Shown piece after piece: positions 13,661-22,836 of a DNA stretch of 64,000 nt. The stretch is from Alitta virens (taxonomy: Eukaryota > Annelida > Polychaeta > Phyllodocida > Nereididae). Position 1 is the stretch's first letter. Each line of letters opens with the position of its first letter. The notes beneath the pieces were generated by a model, which saw only the letters and a program-made list of their open reading frames with translations, made no database searches and was not told the origin of the DNA. The position numbers were made by a program, and so were the translations under genes. The stretch is taken from the NCBI GenBank assembly GCA_932294295.1, contig OW028580.1, forward strand, positions 34,460,636 through 34,524,635, written 5' to 3'.

Positions 13661-14762
13661 GAAAAACTAGTGGAGTAAAGATATGATTTAACATCTACAA
13701 AACTATTGGGAATCTGACAGCTACTTAACAACTACCAGCCAATTGTTAATCTATGAGTATCTATCTATATCTAAAAGACATGAACTTATAAAGATTTACC
13801 TGTTTGCGCTGCTAATTGCTGTGGATATACTTAAGTTAACAACTGGTTAATTGGTCTAGTGGTTAAGACTATTGGGTTTTACGTTAGAAAGGTCTTGCTG
13901 TGAGCTGCAGTGTCTGAACTCTTTTGGTTTGTTGCACTCTTTGCTTATATACTTTGCACAATACACCCTTATACTATGCCTCAAAGTAGACCATTGTTAC
14001 ACACATCTTTTATCAATGGCACTATCTCTAGATGCATATCTCTGATATATGGTATACGTGGCGCTTCGATCAGTGATCAATACTACATCGACGCCCTCTA
14101 TAGTTTATGTGCAGCAACGAATGGATTCTCAGTTCCAAGTTCGTCTGCTCTGCATATGACACTTGACTAAAATGGACGTCTATTGCGTGTTGGGTCATTC
14201 TACTGCTGAAATGACAACTATTTTAGGACCCCTGGTTGTGTTATCATCTTTTTGTAACAGTTTGTGGCGTTTTTTCCAGACCCGAAAGAGTTTTATTGAT
14301 AAATTCACCGGACTACATCCCCACCCACGCTGCAATGCTTGAATCAGACGACCATTGATTTTTTGCTTAAATTTGATCACTTGAATCACGCAAGCTGACT
14401 AAGCTCTAGTTTTGCCCAGTCAGAATTAGTCACGTTGATCCAGTGGGGATTTATAGTGTACTAAACATCAGTGCAAATGATCGAGTTTCATAAAATGCAG
14501 ACACATGGCAGTTAAGTGCATGGTCTAGTGGTTAAGGTAATCATTCAACATAGGCTATTGCTACATTGCACACTAAAACTTGCTGTTCCAGTCAGCCACA
14601 CAAAGAATGGACAATTCATGACATTATAACGTTCTAGGTTATGAGACTTCTGAAAGGCCTATTTAAAAGGCAGAGCAGTGTCTACCCACAGCGAACGAAT
14701 TGTTAAAACGAAACCCTTAAATATATATTTTTTAATATACAAATATTTGATATCTCCTAGAC

Positions 14763-14768
14763 CCCAGA
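14763..14768. repeat. Left 6-bp target site duplication (CCCAGA)
   Basis: CCCAGA immediately precedes the left TIR and is repeated exactly at 37669-37674, immediately after the right TIR. Six-base duplications are characteristic of Polinton integration (established knowledge). Confidence 0.93.
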
Positions 14769-14990
14769 ACTACATATCAGTGCATATACTATCACAATAG
14801 GTCATTGTTACGTAATAGGGACCCCCCCTAAACTCATAATATCAGCCGTCTCTGGTCTCCAGTGGGCCCTCCAAATAGCCCGGGGGCACTATAATTAAAA
14901 AACGATTAAGACCCTTTGATCTTTATGATATCACCGACAAAGCCTAGCACAAGGGTTGTAAGCCCTTGGGGCACTATAATTAAAGGTCAT
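14769..14990 (+). repeat. Left terminal inverted repeat
   Basis: Pairs with 37448-37668. Each TIR holds two direct copies of GGGGCACTATAATTAAA (here 14883-14899 and 14968-14984, 85 bp apart). The inner 50 bp has drifted relative to the right TIR. In protein-primed replication the ends serve as origins, so these motifs are candidate binding sites (inference). Confidence 0.93.
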
Positions 14991-15496
14991 CATGTCAATG
15001 AGGGTGGTGCTAACCCTGGGAAAAAATTTGGTGTGGGTATGGGAAAAAATTGGTGTCAGTTTTTAGTCCCATTACATAATGAATGTTCAATTTTAGTTAT
15101 AGTCAATCAATATTCTGATTATGCATAATGAGTGTTCAATTTACTTCATGACAGGTACATTTATGATAGGCTTTTAGACTGTATCAGTGAATACTTAATT
15201 ACAATAGGGGATGCATTCCAATAACAAAAATATGTATGTCAACATATCGTAATGTTACATAATGGAAGTACAATTTACTAAGTGTCAACTTATAATAGCC
15301 TGATTTCTTTATGCCTCATATGACATAATAATATACAATGTACATCCTGGTACTTAGCTCTAAGAGGGTGCTTCAACCGACTTTTATACATCTCTTTACC
15401 TCTCATGTCTTTAATTATCACTCTACATACCATCTATGAAATAAAAATATTTTCAATTAAGTACAAAATCGTGTCATATATGTTAAACAACCTAAC
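14991..15496. other. Subterminal non-coding region with degenerate repeats
   Basis: Three degenerate repeats of a CATAATG...GTTCAATTT motif occur at about 15075, 15122 and 15255, with no ORF of note. No TATA box is obvious before the next gene. Confidence 0.4.
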
Positions 15497-15949
15497 ATGA
15501 TCTTCTTCAGTTCTCATCATACCTTCACTATGGAAGGATCTACTTCTTTATTCTCTCCACTTAACATAGTCAACAAATCAAACTTGTCAATACTTACTGC
15601 AGTAGGTAAAGAAGAACAAGAACAAGAAGAGAAAGAAATGGAAAATTTGGACTCACCCGATATGATGATACCGGATGATGACCATTCACTAGATAATGAT
15701 ACAGATAATGAAACACAGCAATGGAAATTTTTTGGACAAGTCGTTCCTAAAACTGAAGTGATTTTCTTCTGTCAAGTCATTATTCTATACATCGTTATAA
15801 TCGCCTGTATAATTAACCTGTCTCTTCGCAATGGAGACAGTAATTTATATACAGCTCTTTTGTCCAGCAGTCTCGGAATAATTCTGCCTTCTCCTAGTCT
15901 GACACGTCGGAAGCTGAGTAGTCAATTGAGACATGGTTTACCTAATTGA
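15497..15949 (+). CDS. Small membrane protein of Polinton (150 aa)
   Basis: The N-terminal 80 residues are hydrophilic and acidic (Glu-rich 39-50, Asp-rich 54-70). A strong membrane segment covers about residues 88-110 (VIFFCQVIILYIVIIACII). A second hydrophobic stretch at about 117-133 includes LLSSSLGIILPSP, followed by a basic tail. The LSSSLG-ILP-P pattern after a single membrane helix recalls a small protein found in many invertebrate Polintons (from memory, unverified). Its function is unknown; a virion-membrane or morphogenesis role is only a guess. Translation may start at Met1 or at Met12 (15530). The last 17 codons lie in the first unit of a 68-bp tandem duplication whose second unit forms the next gene's promoter. 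Confidence 0.75.
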   Translation: MIFFSSHHTFTMEGSTSLFSPLNIVNKSNLSILTAVGKEEQEQEEKEMENLDSPDMMIPDDDHSLDNDTDNETQQWKFFGQVVPKTEVIFFCQVIILYIVIIACIINLSLRNGDSNLYTALLSSSLGIILPSPSLTRRKLSSQLRHGLPN

Positions 15950-16035
15950 CCCTCCCACAACTATGAGTGACACGTCGTAAGTTGAGCCCTCAATTGGAAT
16001 AGGGTTTAGCTAGTCGACCCTCCCAGCACTATAAA
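15900..16035 (+). repeat. 68-bp tandem duplication creating a promoter
   Basis: Unit 1 (15900-15967) and unit 2 (15968-16035) share TGACACGTCG, a TCAATTG core and a GACCCTCCCA block. Unit 1 covers the C-terminal codons and stop of the 150-aa gene. At the equivalent end unit 2 carries ACTATAAAA, a TATA box, where unit 1 has ACTATGAG. Confidence 0.8.
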
Positions 16036-16038
16036 ATT
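16030..16038 (+). promoter_or_regulatory. TATA promoter of PC4-like ORF B
   Basis: ACTATAAAATTCC lies about 110 bp before the ATG at 16142. The expected start is near 16060. The leader contains TTCAGCT and CGAAGTACT, also found in the leader of the promoter at 20606, which suggests a shared core-promoter or leader design. Confidence 0.6.
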
Positions 16039-16141
16039 CCTCAGGCATCGGAGACTCAAGAATAACCACAGTTCAGCTACACCTGTATATCGAAGTACTA
16101 CAGCTCTTTCCTTGTTGTTGATATTCTTATGCAATTTTGCC

Positions 16142-17224
16142 ATGTCAGCAAATTTCGTTCACCCCGTTCAAATGGATTTCAAGGTCAACTCGAGGACATC
16201 GGCCGTAGGATACCTCACACCTACAATCGAGGACAATCACCTTGTAGTCACCCAGAGCAGACATAACGGAACTGCAGCATCTCAAAAATTCGAAGTGAAT
16301 GCCCTGAAAAACCTACAGAGCTACATACCAATCATCTCTCAACGAAATATGGCCTATGAGGAGTTTGGTATAAAGATAAGCTATCTACAACATGTCAAAT
16401 TTAATCGGATGACAGTTCAAACAGGGAAAAAGTTATCGCCTTTCAAAGCCACAGAGATGCGATTATACCCCGGTGTGATATACGAACACCCTGACCAGTA
16501 CATATGGGTCGCTGTTTTTATACGTACAGTTAATGAAGTTGATCACATAGCTCCAAACGAGATACTATATTTAGATCAGAGCCTTCATCTCGACTACAGG
16601 GATTTTACTACATTCAGCACTCAGCTAAGCGACATTATTTCCACCCTCTCAAAAACAGCCACCACCTCCTTCGAATTGCCGTATATACATACATATATAT
16701 GGCATGATAAAGTGACCAACCACGACTCTCAACTCATGTACTTCAGTATTGAAGAAGCTGCCAATGCCTGGGAGGATCACAAGGTCCTTAAATCAGATCA
16801 GAACTCAACTCAGGATAATGAAGGAGCTTGGGATGTGGCCCGCTGTAAGATCGATCGACCAGACATCATGTCATTTTGCCGTACATTGCTAGAGATGGCT
16901 TGTCTATCTAGACTACACTCAACTCGAAAACCCTGCCACTCTCCTTGTACAAAGAAGACAATCGCTCAAATATTCAGAGGTTTAATTGAAAACCGATTTG
17001 ATGAAATCCTTAAAGCTGTACTACTTAAATTAAAGTACAAACCGCTTGAAACAGCTCAGCACATTACACGTACCATCATGAGGGAGCGAAATGAGTGTTC
17101 AGTTTATCGTAAACTGACTACTGAGTCTCAAGAACACACATGTATGACACTAGATGAGTTTTCAGAGTATATGCTAATTAATTCAGTGTTTAAACACTGT
17201 GTAGAATCATATATCTGTTATTAA
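16142..17224 (+). CDS. Polinton PC4-like paralogue B (360 aa)
   Basis: The ATG at 16142 is the first usable start; the frame is open further upstream but only with TTG codons. It is a divergent paralogue of the 347-aa minus-strand ORF at 35979-37022. Both have two N-terminal modules that each end in a helix after beta-rich sequence (here FEVNALKNLQSYIPII and LHLDYRDFTTFSTQLSDII), then a spacer, then a conserved helical segment (ENRFDEILKAVLLKLKYK). The strand-strand-helix pattern resembles the PC4/p15 transcription-coactivator or single-stranded-DNA-binding fold, but this is inference. The C-terminal third is Cys-rich (about 10 Cys) and differs most from its sister. A polyadenylation signal follows at 17260. 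The likely role is DNA binding or late transcription control; it is unproven. Confidence 0.8.
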   Translation: MSANFVHPVQMDFKVNSRTSAVGYLTPTIEDNHLVVTQSRHNGTAASQKFEVNALKNLQSYIPIISQRNMAYEEFGIKISYLQHVKFNRMTVQTGKKLSPFKATEMRLYPGVIYEHPDQYIWVAVFIRTVNEVDHIAPNEILYLDQSLHLDYRDFTTFSTQLSDIISTLSKTATTSFELPYIHTYIWHDKVTNHDSQLMYFSIEEAANAWEDHKVLKSDQNSTQDNEGAWDVARCKIDRPDIMSFCRTLLEMACLSRLHSTRKPCHSPCTKKTIAQIFRGLIENRFDEILKAVLLKLKYKPLETAQHITRTIMRERNECSVYRKLTTESQEHTCMTLDEFSEYMLINSVFKHCVESYICY

Positions 17225-17259
17225 AAAATGAATTGAAATGACTTATGTAACCTAGAGAA

Positions 17260-17265
17260 AATAAA
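17260..17265 (+). terminator. Polyadenylation signal AATAAA
   Basis: AATAAA lies 36 bp after the stop of the PC4-like ORF B, a normal spacing for cleavage and polyadenylation. Confidence 0.6.
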
Positions 17266-18577
17266 AGAAGTCCTTACAATCTATATTTCTTTGTATTTGT
17301 TTAATTTTTTGTGTAAAATTGCCATCAAGTCTGTAAAGTACTTAGCACAACAAAGCTTTAATGTTTAACAATGATGTTTAGCCTTATCTGTAAATTATAA
17401 CGCTAAGCAATTGAACTGAGACTCACTGCATTGTCTATTGTTCATATAGTAATTTCATTGTTAGGGTAGAACCCCTGATTACAGGGTCAGCTTACCCCTA
17501 TATCCACCAGATCTGAAGACGGTACTCAGACACAATGGAAGACTGAGAAAAGACCTGACTAGTCATTAGGGTTCTTTGTTCACTGTCAGTTGAAGGGGAA
17601 AACGTGTCACTTGTCATCCATGTATATACTCATAGCCCGAGTCATATGGGGTATACTTTAACCTCCCAGAGGTCATTTAAAGTAAAAGGATAAAACACTT
17701 AAAAGTCACATGAAATCTCAATTTATTTTCATTATTTCATTAAAAAGTCACATAGTTATCATCATTAGTTTTTTAAGTGTGATGTCTACTTACAACTGGT
17801 ATCAAGGGTGAAGACATAAAAAATATCAAATGACTAAATGAAACCAATCAAATAAAAACAATACTACAGTTAACGTCACAGTAATACAAGTCATGTGATG
17901 CATCATGCATATCATGACCAAAGTCTTTCTATGGTAGCTGTCAGTTGAGATCAGTACAAGCACCTGCATACCACGATATCAACCGCTAAAACATTAAAAT
18001 ATCAAAATTACAAAACAATAGTAAATTTCAAGTCCCAGTAATACAATTCACTCCGTGAAGCACCAACACCATGACTAAAGTCTTTTTATACCAGCTGTCA
18101 GTTGAGATCAATACTAGTACATAGTAAATATCAATGACTAAATGTACTATAATACACTGAACAATTAAAAAAAAATGTGTAATCAAAGAAATTTCTACTC
18201 TAACAATAACATGTATACGCTCATATAATATTTCTCCCTCCCTCCCTATTATCAGTACTTAGTAAAAATCATCTCTCAGTTTTAACAACTAAAGGTACCA
18301 ACAATTAAAAACCCTATCAATAACTCATGCCGGCTTGTCATGGGGATAATGTAAAATAATACCAAAATATAAATATACATAAAATAAAATAAAAAATGAA
18401 AACATGAACAACATGCTTATCCCCTACTGAATCAATCAGCTGGGATAGCTTAAAAAAAAGAAAAAAAAGGTATGGTTAGCACCCTACATCTCAAAACCAG
18501 AAGTTCAATATATAGGCCAGACCGAAATGACCGAAATGTCAACAAACATCAAACAGTGAACATACATACATACATAC

Positions 18578-18613
<36 letters not shown>

Positions 18614-18653
18614 CAATCACTCAGTATGACTCCATGTCCCTTTTTTTTTTGAT
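17266..18653. other. Convergent intergenic region
   Basis: Separates a plus-strand gene from the minus-strand 117-aa/glycoprotein pair. It is AT-rich with no ORF of substance. It holds two imperfect copies of a roughly 150-bp unit (about 17876-17980 and 18027-18130; shared AGTAATACAA, CATGACxAAAGTCTTT and GCTGTCAGTTGAGATCA), and an AATAAT triplet run at about 18580-18610. Confidence 0.5.
17876..18130 (+). repeat. About 150-bp tandem duplication
   Basis: Two diverged copies about 152 bp apart share AGTAATACAA, then AAAGTCTTT, then GCTGTCAGTTGAGATCA. No coding potential; possibly regulatory or a replication slip. Confidence 0.65.
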
Positions 18654-19007
18654 TCAGTTACGCCGTCTGAGTCTACCTACTCCAGGTATTATATTGGCAG
18701 GGTCAAGACCACGTAAAAGCCGGGGAGCACGGGGAGCACGGGGAGCAAGGGGGGCAAGGGGAGCACGGGGTCGTACATCACGTTCACGGCGTTCAGCGTT
18801 AGGGGCCACAGGAGGAACGGGTGCCTGGATATCTCGGGCTGCAAGAGCTAGTTGGGCTAAAAATAGTCCTACTCTACGGGGTGCCATGTTGTCCTGAATC
18901 TGGTCTAGTCTTTCTTGTAAGCGCCTCATAAAATTATCAAGCACTGTCAAAAAGTACACAAAGTGCAGTAAGCATTGCCGTATGTCAACTTGTCTCTGGA
19001 AAAACAT
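18654..19007 (-). CDS. 117-aa ORF, coiled-coil plus basic tail; possible exon
   Basis: The N-terminal 45 residues are helical and amphipathic (RQCLLHFVYFLTVLDNFMRR, then RLQERLDQIQ). The C-terminal half is Arg/Ala/Pro-rich with RAPRAPR-type repeats and ends RRRN. The gene starts 9 bp after the stop of the membrane glycoprotein. The first four codons (ATG TTT TTC CAG) look like the end of an intron, a pyrimidine tract plus CAG. It may therefore be a downstream exon of the glycoprotein: a GTAAGT donor at 19205 joins it in frame (phase 0). No family is recognised. The long plus-strand frame over the same DNA is a shadow of the GC-rich Arg/Pro codons. Confidence 0.6.
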   Translation of the reverse strand: MFFQRQVDIRQCLLHFVYFLTVLDNFMRRLQERLDQIQDNMAPRRVGLFLAQLALAARDIQAPVPPVAPNAERRERDVRPRAPLAPLAPRAPRAPRLLRGLDPANIIPGVGRLRRRN

Positions 19008-19205
19008 TTAATAAAGTTAGATTAGACGCATTTCATTGTCCAGGTCTCTCACGCCTCTCCAGTTGCAATTACAGCACTTGGCAATTAAATGACATGGAAC
19101 CAGACATACAGCCATCAATACCTTACAACAATAAATAGCAAAATATGGATTATCATCGGATCTTGTCCTTAAATTCAGACGCTCATGTAAGTTAACCAAA
19201 CTTAC
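18996..19205 (-). other. Candidate alternative intron in glycoprotein gene
   Basis: On the minus strand CTT|GTAAGTTTG at 19205 and TTTTTCCAG|AGA ending at 18996 define a 210-bp intron. Both boundaries are phase 0. Joining them leaves the membrane helix nearly intact (through residue 221) and replaces the last 62 residues by 113 residues of the coiled-coil/basic ORF, giving 334 aa. Confidence 0.45.
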
Positions 19206-19868
19206 AAGAATACATAATATGATGACCAGAAACCCCAGTCCTCCTGTCACCAGTCCAGTAATCAGCCAGGGTGACAGCCCAGTCCTAACCTTGTCCGTAT
19301 TTCCGGTTGGAGTACTTGCATTACCACCTACTCCCGCTCCCGGTGTCACTGTCTCACTGGTATCCTTCAACTGCATTTTCTCCCTGGAAGTCTCACGGGC
19401 ATCCTTTGACTCTATTTTCTCTGAAGTAGATTGAGTTGAATCCGTTGACAATGGGTTTTTCGAAGTTGGGGTCTGAGTCATCGTCATCGGCATCGTAACA
19501 TCAACTAATTTATGCAGGGCAGTAGGCATCAAGCTCTCATGACCTTGGGAAAGACACCTTACCCAAGGAAAATCCTGCTCTACTAATAGGCATTGTTCGT
19601 AAGTGAGTCCTAGCAAGGTCACCAGTTCGAATCCGTAGGTCCTATCCAATGTCGCTAGATCAAAATCTGAGGAGACCTGTAGTGTTAGGAATCTACCATG
19701 TCTCACCCTGGTAGGAAAACGTGGTGCCGTCGAAATGCCTTGACATGCAACACCTCCTTCAAAAGTGCAAATGCACTGCGCATCGTCACCGCAAATCCAT
19801 GCATTTGTAAGCGTGACCAGTGCCAATACCATAAATAACTCAATGAGATCCATTTTGTCTGGCTTCAT
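19017..19868 (-). CDS. Type I membrane glycoprotein of Polinton (283 aa)
   Basis: A signal peptide (about 7-23, LIELFMVLALVTLTNA) precedes a Cys-containing ectodomain. That ectodomain begins WICGDDAQCICTFEGGVACQ, a C-x5-C-x-C-x7-C spacing like an LRR N-terminal cap, and further Cys lie at 93 and 105. A Ser/Thr-rich stalk follows (about 125-195, with GNAST a possible N-glycosylation site), then a membrane helix at about 201-226. The cytoplasmic part has a second hydrophobic, Cys-rich stretch (about 243-268). Single-pass proteins of this shape are candidate envelope or surface proteins, but no fusion peptide is visible. A donor after codon 221 allows a tail swap with the 117-aa ORF. Confidence 0.75.
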   Translation of the reverse strand: MKPDKMDLIELFMVLALVTLTNAWICGDDAQCICTFEGGVACQGISTAPRFPTRVRHGRFLTLQVSSDFDLATLDRTYGFELVTLLGLTYEQCLLVEQDFPWVRCLSQGHESLMPTALHKLVDVTMPMTMTQTPTSKNPLSTDSTQSTSEKIESKDARETSREKMQLKDTSETVTPGAGVGGNASTPTGNTDKVRTGLSPWLITGLVTGGLGFLVIILCILVSLVNLHERLNLRTRSDDNPYFAIYCCKVLMAVCLVPCHLIAKCCNCNWRGVRDLDNEMRLI

Positions 19869-20605
19869 TCTAGCGTCACTCTTTTTTCTTTTTCTTTTGT
19901 TGTTGTTTTCGAAATTCTCTGATAATACGTCGTTCCTATATGCAATCTTGAATGAAACTGACCATTCACTGACCCTTCAATTGAAAGTACGTCAGAAGTG
20001 ACCTATATTACCTAACAACCCAGGGTGTTTAGCACAATGTTATGTAATGGTGTGACTTAGACAATGAATCCTAACTCAACCTCCGTCATCAGTTCTCTAT
20101 TATATTTGACTGTATAGTTTTCAACTATTAGGTCAAACAGTGATTAAGACACCCCCCTACTATTAAGATGACATCTGTACTGAGACCAATTTACTCGAAC
20201 CCTGACTTGATTATAGAGAGAGCATTGAGCATTTCAGGGTGTGAAAGACATAGATAGGGTAGATTGTAAAGTAATTTAACCACTTTTCTAGCCCCTTCCT
20301 TATAAAAGACTTCTATACTCTTATCAATTACTTCAATCTCTAAAGCTAGGTCAATCTGTAGAAGGAATTATTATTATTTTTTCGCTCCTTTAGATCTTTT
20401 AATAATACCAGTCTATAGATCAATTGATCACCGTACTGAGTAATTAAATCTACTCAGAGAATCTTTGTTTCCCACCAAATGATCGTGGAAAGTTCAAGGA
20501 GATGAGGGTCAGACATGGAATACAATGACTCATTGTAGACATCAATAGATTGGGGTATGATCATGACTGAGTAGTCAGGAACAATTGGTTATCTGTTAAA
20601 GTACA

Positions 20606-20614
20606 TATAAAAAG
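20606..20614 (+). promoter_or_regulatory. Strong TATA promoter with spliced leader
   Basis: TATAAAAAG is followed about 30 bp later by an initiator-like TCATTCAG (about 20638). The leader then shares TTCAGCT and CGAAGTACT with the promoter at 16030 and ends AACAAG|GTATGT, a splice donor at 20701. No plus-strand ORF lies between here and the polymerase at 28727, whose ATG directly follows a splice acceptor. This is the best candidate promoter for the polymerase. Confidence 0.5.
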
Positions 20615-21889
20615 GTCGTCAAGATCATAGTGATCATCATTCAGCTTTCAACTCATCTCCGAGTGTCATCCGAAGTACTCAGCTAACAGTAGCTAACAAG
20701 GTATGTTACATTTCTTTTATACTACTACTTTTAGTATATTATTCGTACTTAACTTTATTTGAAAAGAACTCTGTATATTACAAGTAGGACTAGTCTAACT
20801 AGTAGCTTAAACCGAAGGAGTATATTTATAGACCTATCTTTTCCTTCATATTTAGCTTATATAATTCGTCTAGAATGGTAATCTCAGTAATAATATTACA
20901 TTGTACTGATTTAAATCAATCGGTAGCTTTAAGTAAATATGTACACCATAGAGCGGTCAGAGTACTCAAACGAAATTATCGTTTTCTTAATAAGACAGGA
21001 CATTAAATCACATCCTTTAGAATAACTAGTTATTGTACTTGATGTAGACAGCTATCAATTCTAAATCAAAGCAGGAATAAAGAACATTTCGTTAAAATCA
21101 TGTTCTATAGTATGTTTCTGGATGCTTTTTAATTGTCTATGAGGTGTGTGAATTATCATGAGAAAATGCCGTATTTTTTAGACTCTCAATTATTACTATT
21201 TCTAAACTTTTTGATACTATTTCATTAATTTTTTAATTCTCATTTTATAATGCTCTTCTTGTGCTCTGGTAAAACAGCTCAGCTGAGATAAACAGCTGCT
21301 ATCTCTGGTCGTTGTCTATCTAAGTCCTTAACAACAGAAGTTATAGTCTTATTAAGAAATAAATTTAAAAGATAAAACATATGAACCCATATACATATGT
21401 TATATATTATATATAATTAGTTCACTGAGGTGTTTAACACTTGCAAACTTTCTTTCTCAGAGTAAGGAACTAGTCACGTGGTGATATATACGACCAGGAG
21501 AATTCTCGTTTGTATTCAGTACAGGCAGCGTCACCTAGTGTTATATATCACTACCTCTTAAATTCCTTATTCAAAAATAAATGAATAATAAGTCAAAACT
21601 TTCTTAATTATATTTTTTATTCTATCTATCTACATTATATTTATCGTACATACATACATACATACATACATACAATGAGTAATATGAGTAATATACTACA
21701 TATTAATGCTATTTAGGCTAAATCACTACAGTCCGATACATACAAACAATGAAATTTTCTATCAATATATTAATTTTATTTCTTCTAAAAAGCACACATT
21801 ATACAATAAAACAATTAAACCGTTACCATAAAATACTTTACCTACACAAATAGACAAAAGCATTTGTTTAACTTAATTATCTAATAAAA

Positions 21890-21999
21890 AATAACATTGA
21901 TTGTAATTCTACTTTTAACTCAATTTTTTAATATTCATAACTAGTGTTTTAAAGTCAGTCTAATAATGCCAAACAGTGGGTTTATTTTATTTTTTTAAC

Positions 22000-22033
<34 letters not shown>

Positions 22034-22222
22034 TCATGCTTCTTTTATTCAAAATATCGAGTACTTTCACTGTTCAATGGTTACTGACTCTGCTCTTTGC
22101 GCTAATGTGTTACGTGTAAGCTAAACAGTAGTAGTAGTAGTAGTAGAGCAGCGGTTCGGCCTGAATGCGAATGTTACCACTAATTAAACCATGATAGTAA
22201 ATAAATGTCATTATGTTATAGC
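21890..22222 (-). pseudogene. Decayed duplicate of the protease 3' end
   Basis: This block repeats the last part of the protease gene and its 3' flank (about 22295-22560) in the same orientation. Shared landmarks include GTAATTCTAC, ATAxTGCCAAACAGTGG, TTCAAAATxTC, CTAAACAGTAGTA and CATTATGT. An AT tract, an AGT triplet expansion within the segment equivalent to the active-site Cys codons, and several indels have destroyed it. Confidence 0.75.
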
Positions 22223-22362
22223 AAACATGTAGGTATTAATATAATCATTAGCAATAGCTTTTTTTTTTTTTTTTTTTTACTTAATTCTTCAATAATAAAT
22301 AACAGCTGCTGTAATTCTACTGTTAACTAAATTTTTAACATTTGAAAACTAGTAATGTAAAG

Positions 22363-22836
22363 TCAGTTGAATAGTGCCAAACAGTGGCTTTCTATATCAT
22401 AAGTGTTCTTCAAAATGTCAATTACTTCAATCGTTTCAAGTCCTCTTGCTCTGTAGTATGCATAAACTAAACAGTAGTAACCGCACAGCTTTGAGCCCAT
22501 AATATGACTGTTAACATTAATGTATCCATGATGGTTAATAAATTTCATTATGTCTCCGTTCCAGGTTCCGTCTTGTCCCAGCGAGTCAAACAACTCTACC
22601 ACTTCACCATGAATAACAACAATGAGCAGCCAATGCCCCTTTCTCAGGCCACCGAGAGCCCTAGGAGTACCGAGAGGTGAGTCACATTTCTTTCTTGCCA
22701 TAGTGTTGACAATGTAGCATCTCTTCCTATTGTCCGGTTTAACATAAGGTAAAGCCTCTGATGGTATCACAGCCATGATGTAGGAACTTGTCTTCAGGTC
22801 ATTCCACAGCAATTCGTAGATCTCAGCGGTGTTCAT
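22363..22836 (-). CDS. Adenain-like maturation cysteine protease (157 aa)
   Basis: Polinton PRO, of the adenovirus-protease/Ulp1 cysteine peptidase fold, is expected to process capsid precursors inside the particle. The likely catalytic residues are His68 (GHW), Asp84 (LFDSLG) and Cys118 (KLCGYYC). The order and spacing fit the family, and 157 aa is a compact core. The Gln usually found 6-7 residues before the Cys is not visible; that position is His111/Ile112. The start ATG overlaps the MCP stop as ATGA, so translation may be coupled or the mRNA separate. It is the last gene of the minus-strand cluster. A broken copy of its 3' end lies just downstream. Confidence 0.9.
   Translation of the reverse strand: MNTAEIYELLWNDLKTSSYIMAVIPSEALPYVKPDNRKRCYIVNTMARKKCDSPLGTPRALGGLRKGHWLLIVVIHGEVVELFDSLGQDGTWNGDIMKFINHHGYINVNSHIMGSKLCGYYCLVYAYYRARGLETIEVIDILKNTYDIESHCLALFN

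Larger units (their letters stand above)
9044..14768. other. Host intronic or intergenic DNA
   Basis: AT-rich, with no convincing exon. It contains SINE fragments (about 12590-12780 and 13430-13660), a (GATA)n tract (about 13353-13402) and tRNA-like fragments with TGGTCTAGTGGTTAAG at about 13853 and 14520. Frames up to about 86 aa show no recognisable features. Confidence 0.5.
19869..22362. other. 2.5-kb non-coding control region of the element
   Basis: No ORF of substance on either strand. It holds a plus-strand TATA promoter and splice donor (20606 and 20701), a weaker plus-strand TTATAAAAG at about 20309, and a minus-strand TATAAATA at 20829-20822. It also holds a CATA tetranucleotide run (about 21648-21674), an AT dinucleotide tract (about 21999-22033) and a decayed copy of the protease 3' end (21890-22222). 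Confidence 0.55.

Noticed and set aside
13853..13910. Functional tRNA gene
   Set aside because: It has an A-box-like TGGTCTAGTGGTTAAG, but no complete cloverleaf or proper B box could be drawn; more likely a SINE head.
14916..15128. 70-aa frame at the inner edge of the left TIR
   Set aside because: Begins in the TIR and lacks any recognisable property; it is not mirrored in the right TIR.
18472..18897. 141-aa plus-strand frame with GARGARGAR repeats
   Set aside because: Antisense shadow of the Arg/Pro-rich minus-strand ORF; it starts in AT-rich intergenic DNA and has a triplet-repeat poly-Ile stretch.
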